Source: Nanobdellota archaeon (GTDB taxonomy: Archaea > Thermoproteota > Nitrososphaeria > Nitrososphaerales > Nitrosopumilaceae). From it: a stretch of DNA of 5,983 nt. This document shows positions 5,256-5,983 of this stretch, piece by piece. Location of the stretch: positions 1-5,983 of the forward strand of contig JAAUVF010000061.1 of assembly GCA_012030815.1 (NCBI GenBank), given 5' to 3'. Position 1 is the stretch's first letter; every line of letters starts with the position of its first letter. The translations under genes were made by a program, and so were the position numbers. Under the pieces are notes generated by a model, which did not search any database, was not told the origin of the DNA, and was given only the letters and a program-made list of their open reading frames with translations.

Positions 5256-5579
5256 TTAGTGCCCCTTGATTATTTTAAGCATTTTTTCTAAAGTTTCAGC
5301 AAGAATAAGTTTTTTCCAACCAAATGTAAATGAACGTAGTTCAGCCAAGCTTGTTGGTCTAATATTTACAATTTCGACAGCTTCTTCCTCTGTTAAATCA
5401 CAATCTTTCATTAGTTGCTTTTTCATTTCTTTAGCATCTTTAGGATCAATGCTAACAAATTTTGAGACATAATCATATGTCCAACGTTGAATTTGATCCA
5501 TTTCTTCAGTATCTACTTTGCCTAAAATTTCTTTAACTTCAGATAGGGAAATGCTTTGTTTCTTTTTTATCTCTTCCAT
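5256..5579 (-). CDS. rpoF: DNA-directed RNA polymerase subunit F (Rpb4 homologue), 107 aa
   Basis: RpoF pairs with RpoE (Rpb7) to form the stalk of archaeal RNA polymerase, which aids open-complex formation, RNA binding and termination. The protein is intact at 107 residues, within the usual size, and entirely helical and charged. The N-terminal part (ISLSEVKEILGKV) contacts the Rpb7 partner in the family. The C-terminal HRDC-like part contains LTEEEAVEIVNIRPTSLAEL (62-81), the characteristic Rpb4 segment in which a helix leads into an N-x-R-P turn. The ATG at 5579-5577 shares one base with the L21e stop (TAATG), so translation is coupled. Context between L21e and DUF655 matches the common archaeal arrangement. 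Confidence 0.95.
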   Translation of the reverse strand: MEEIKKKQSISLSEVKEILGKVDTEEMDQIQRWTYDYVSKFVSIDPKDAKEMKKQLMKDCDLTEEEAVEIVNIRPTSLAELRSFTFGWKKLILAETLEKMLKIIKGH

Positions 5580-5881
5580 TATTGTACACCGAATGGTTTG
5601 ATATGGTCTAATCTTGTGATTAAGGTTTTTGTTTTATTTCCTAATTGTACATCTAAAGTAATAGCACGTCTTCCCACATGGGTAATGTTACCTACTTTCC
5701 CATGATAGCGTCTATGAGGCAAACCTTTGTGTTGTCTAGGATCTATAATTACAAGTGCTTGTTCTCCTTCATGATATTCTCTAAGTAAGAACGATACGCC
5801 TCTAGGAGCGGTTTTAGTCATCACAGATCTTGCTTTGTGCTTAAATCCGTGTGAACGACCATGAGATTTCTTAGTTGCCAT
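5579..5881 (-). CDS. rpl21e: Large-subunit ribosomal protein L21e, 100 aa
   Basis: L21e is an archaeal/eukaryotic protein of the large ribosomal subunit with no bacterial counterpart (it is not bacterial bL21). The ORF is intact at 100 residues, the normal length. The N-terminus is highly basic (MATKKSHGRSHGFKHKARSV), typical of an rRNA-binding extension. It is followed by the SH3-like barrel with EGEQALVIIDPRQHKGLPHR (38-57), YHGKVGNITHVGRRA (59-73) and a C-terminal ITRLDHIKPF. It is the first gene of the operon. Its ATG has no ribosome site, and a TATA box ends 24 nt upstream, so the operon mRNA appears to be leaderless. Confidence 0.97.
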   Translation of the reverse strand: MATKKSHGRSHGFKHKARSVMTKTAPRGVSFLLREYHEGEQALVIIDPRQHKGLPHRRYHGKVGNITHVGRRAITLDVQLGNKTKTLITRLDHIKPFGVQ

Positions 5882-5905
5882 ATCTGAGTAGATTCCCAGT
5901 GACCC

Positions 5906-5913
5906 TATTTTAA
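5906..5913 (-). promoter_or_regulatory. TATA box of the rpl21e operon
   Basis: The minus strand reads TTAAAATA, ending 24 nt before the L21e ATG at 5881 with no Shine-Dalgarno sequence between. It lies in the 42-nt spacer after the RlmN-like gene, so the operon has its own leaderless promoter, with possible extra read-through from upstream. Confidence 0.55.
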
Positions 5914-5923
5914 CAGTTTCTAG

Positions 5924-5983
5924 TCATGCATTAGAGATGATATCGGTTCTAAGTTGTCCACATGCAGCTGAAATTTCAGATCC
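5924..5983 (-). CDS. C-terminus of an RlmN/Cfr-like radical SAM RNA methyltransferase (partial)
   Basis: Only the last 19 residues and the TGA (5926-5924) are in the window. The residues read GSEISAACGQLRTDIISNA. The core, x-D/E-I-x-A-A-C-G-Q-L, matches the C-terminal signature of RlmN/Cfr enzymes, which methylate C2 or C8 of A2503 in 23S rRNA (RlmN also A37 of some tRNAs). The cysteine in AACGQL corresponds to the one that becomes methylated and carries the methylene intermediate (Cys355 in E. coli RlmN). The tail after the motif is short compared with the bacterial enzyme. Gene name and exact target cannot be settled from this fragment; the position next to a ribosomal-protein operon fits a ribosome-modifying enzyme. 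Confidence 0.6.
   Translation of the reverse strand, partial: GSEISAACGQLRTDIISNA

Noticed and set aside
5266..5472. 68-codon ORF on the plus strand
   Set aside because: Antisense to rpoF, a well-supported gene.
1..5983. CRISPR array, insertion sequence, prophage or defence island
   Set aside because: No spaced direct repeats, transposase or integrase motifs, terminal repeats or defence-type proteins are seen; all recognisable genes are housekeeping or small conserved proteins.

Overview
This window reads as an AT-rich archaeal chromosome segment, most likely from an ammonia-oxidising Nitrososphaerota (Thaumarchaeota, Nitrosopumilus-like). The evidence is the archaeal gene cluster L21e - RpoF - DUF655 - KsgA/Dim1 - HemK-like methyltransferase, the eukaryote-like ribosomal and RNA polymerase proteins, TATA-type boxes 23-24 nt upstream of start codons (leaderless mRNAs), and Shine-Dalgarno sites of the GGAGGTGA type only inside operons. 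The phylum is an inference; the domain Archaea is secure.

Layout. 1-312 (minus): the start of a coiled-coil protein that runs off the left edge, then a 53-residue zinc-ribbon protein. 313-551: intergenic, with a T-rich terminator for the gene to its right. 552-1352 (minus): a tightly coupled pair, a Cys-rich zinc-finger protein followed by a small exported protein. 1449-1535 (minus): tRNA-Ser(GCU) with encoded CCA. 1568-2314 (minus): a calcineurin-like metallophosphoesterase. 2422-3452 (plus): an isocitrate/isopropylmalate-type dehydrogenase, divergent from the phosphoesterase. 3460-5881 (minus): a five-gene operon in transcription order rpl21e, rpoF, DUF655, ksgA, HemK-like methyltransferase, convergent with the dehydrogenase across 7 nt. 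5924-5983 (minus): the C-terminal tail of an RlmN/Cfr-type radical SAM methyltransferase.

The operon joins ribosome structure (L21e), transcription (the RpoF stalk subunit), rRNA maturation (KsgA/Dim1) and probably translation-factor or rRNA methylation (HemK-like enzyme); the RlmN-like tail upstream adds another RNA modifier. Its genes overlap or nearly abut: TAATG at L21e/RpoF, an 18-nt gap with a ribosome site before DUF655, ATGA at DUF655/KsgA, and a 32-nt overlap at KsgA/HemK.

The dominant oddity is that five genes are broken by nine apparent single-base deletions, nearly all in A/T runs. Adding one base back at each site restores a full-length, family-typical protein every time. Since essential genes such as ksgA are hit repeatedly and every event is a loss, uncorrected sequencing indels are the best explanation. 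I annotate these genes at full length and give the break points. I see no CRISPR array, insertion sequence, prophage, or convincing new defence or metabolic system; the least explained genes are the Cys-rich/exported pair at 552-1352.
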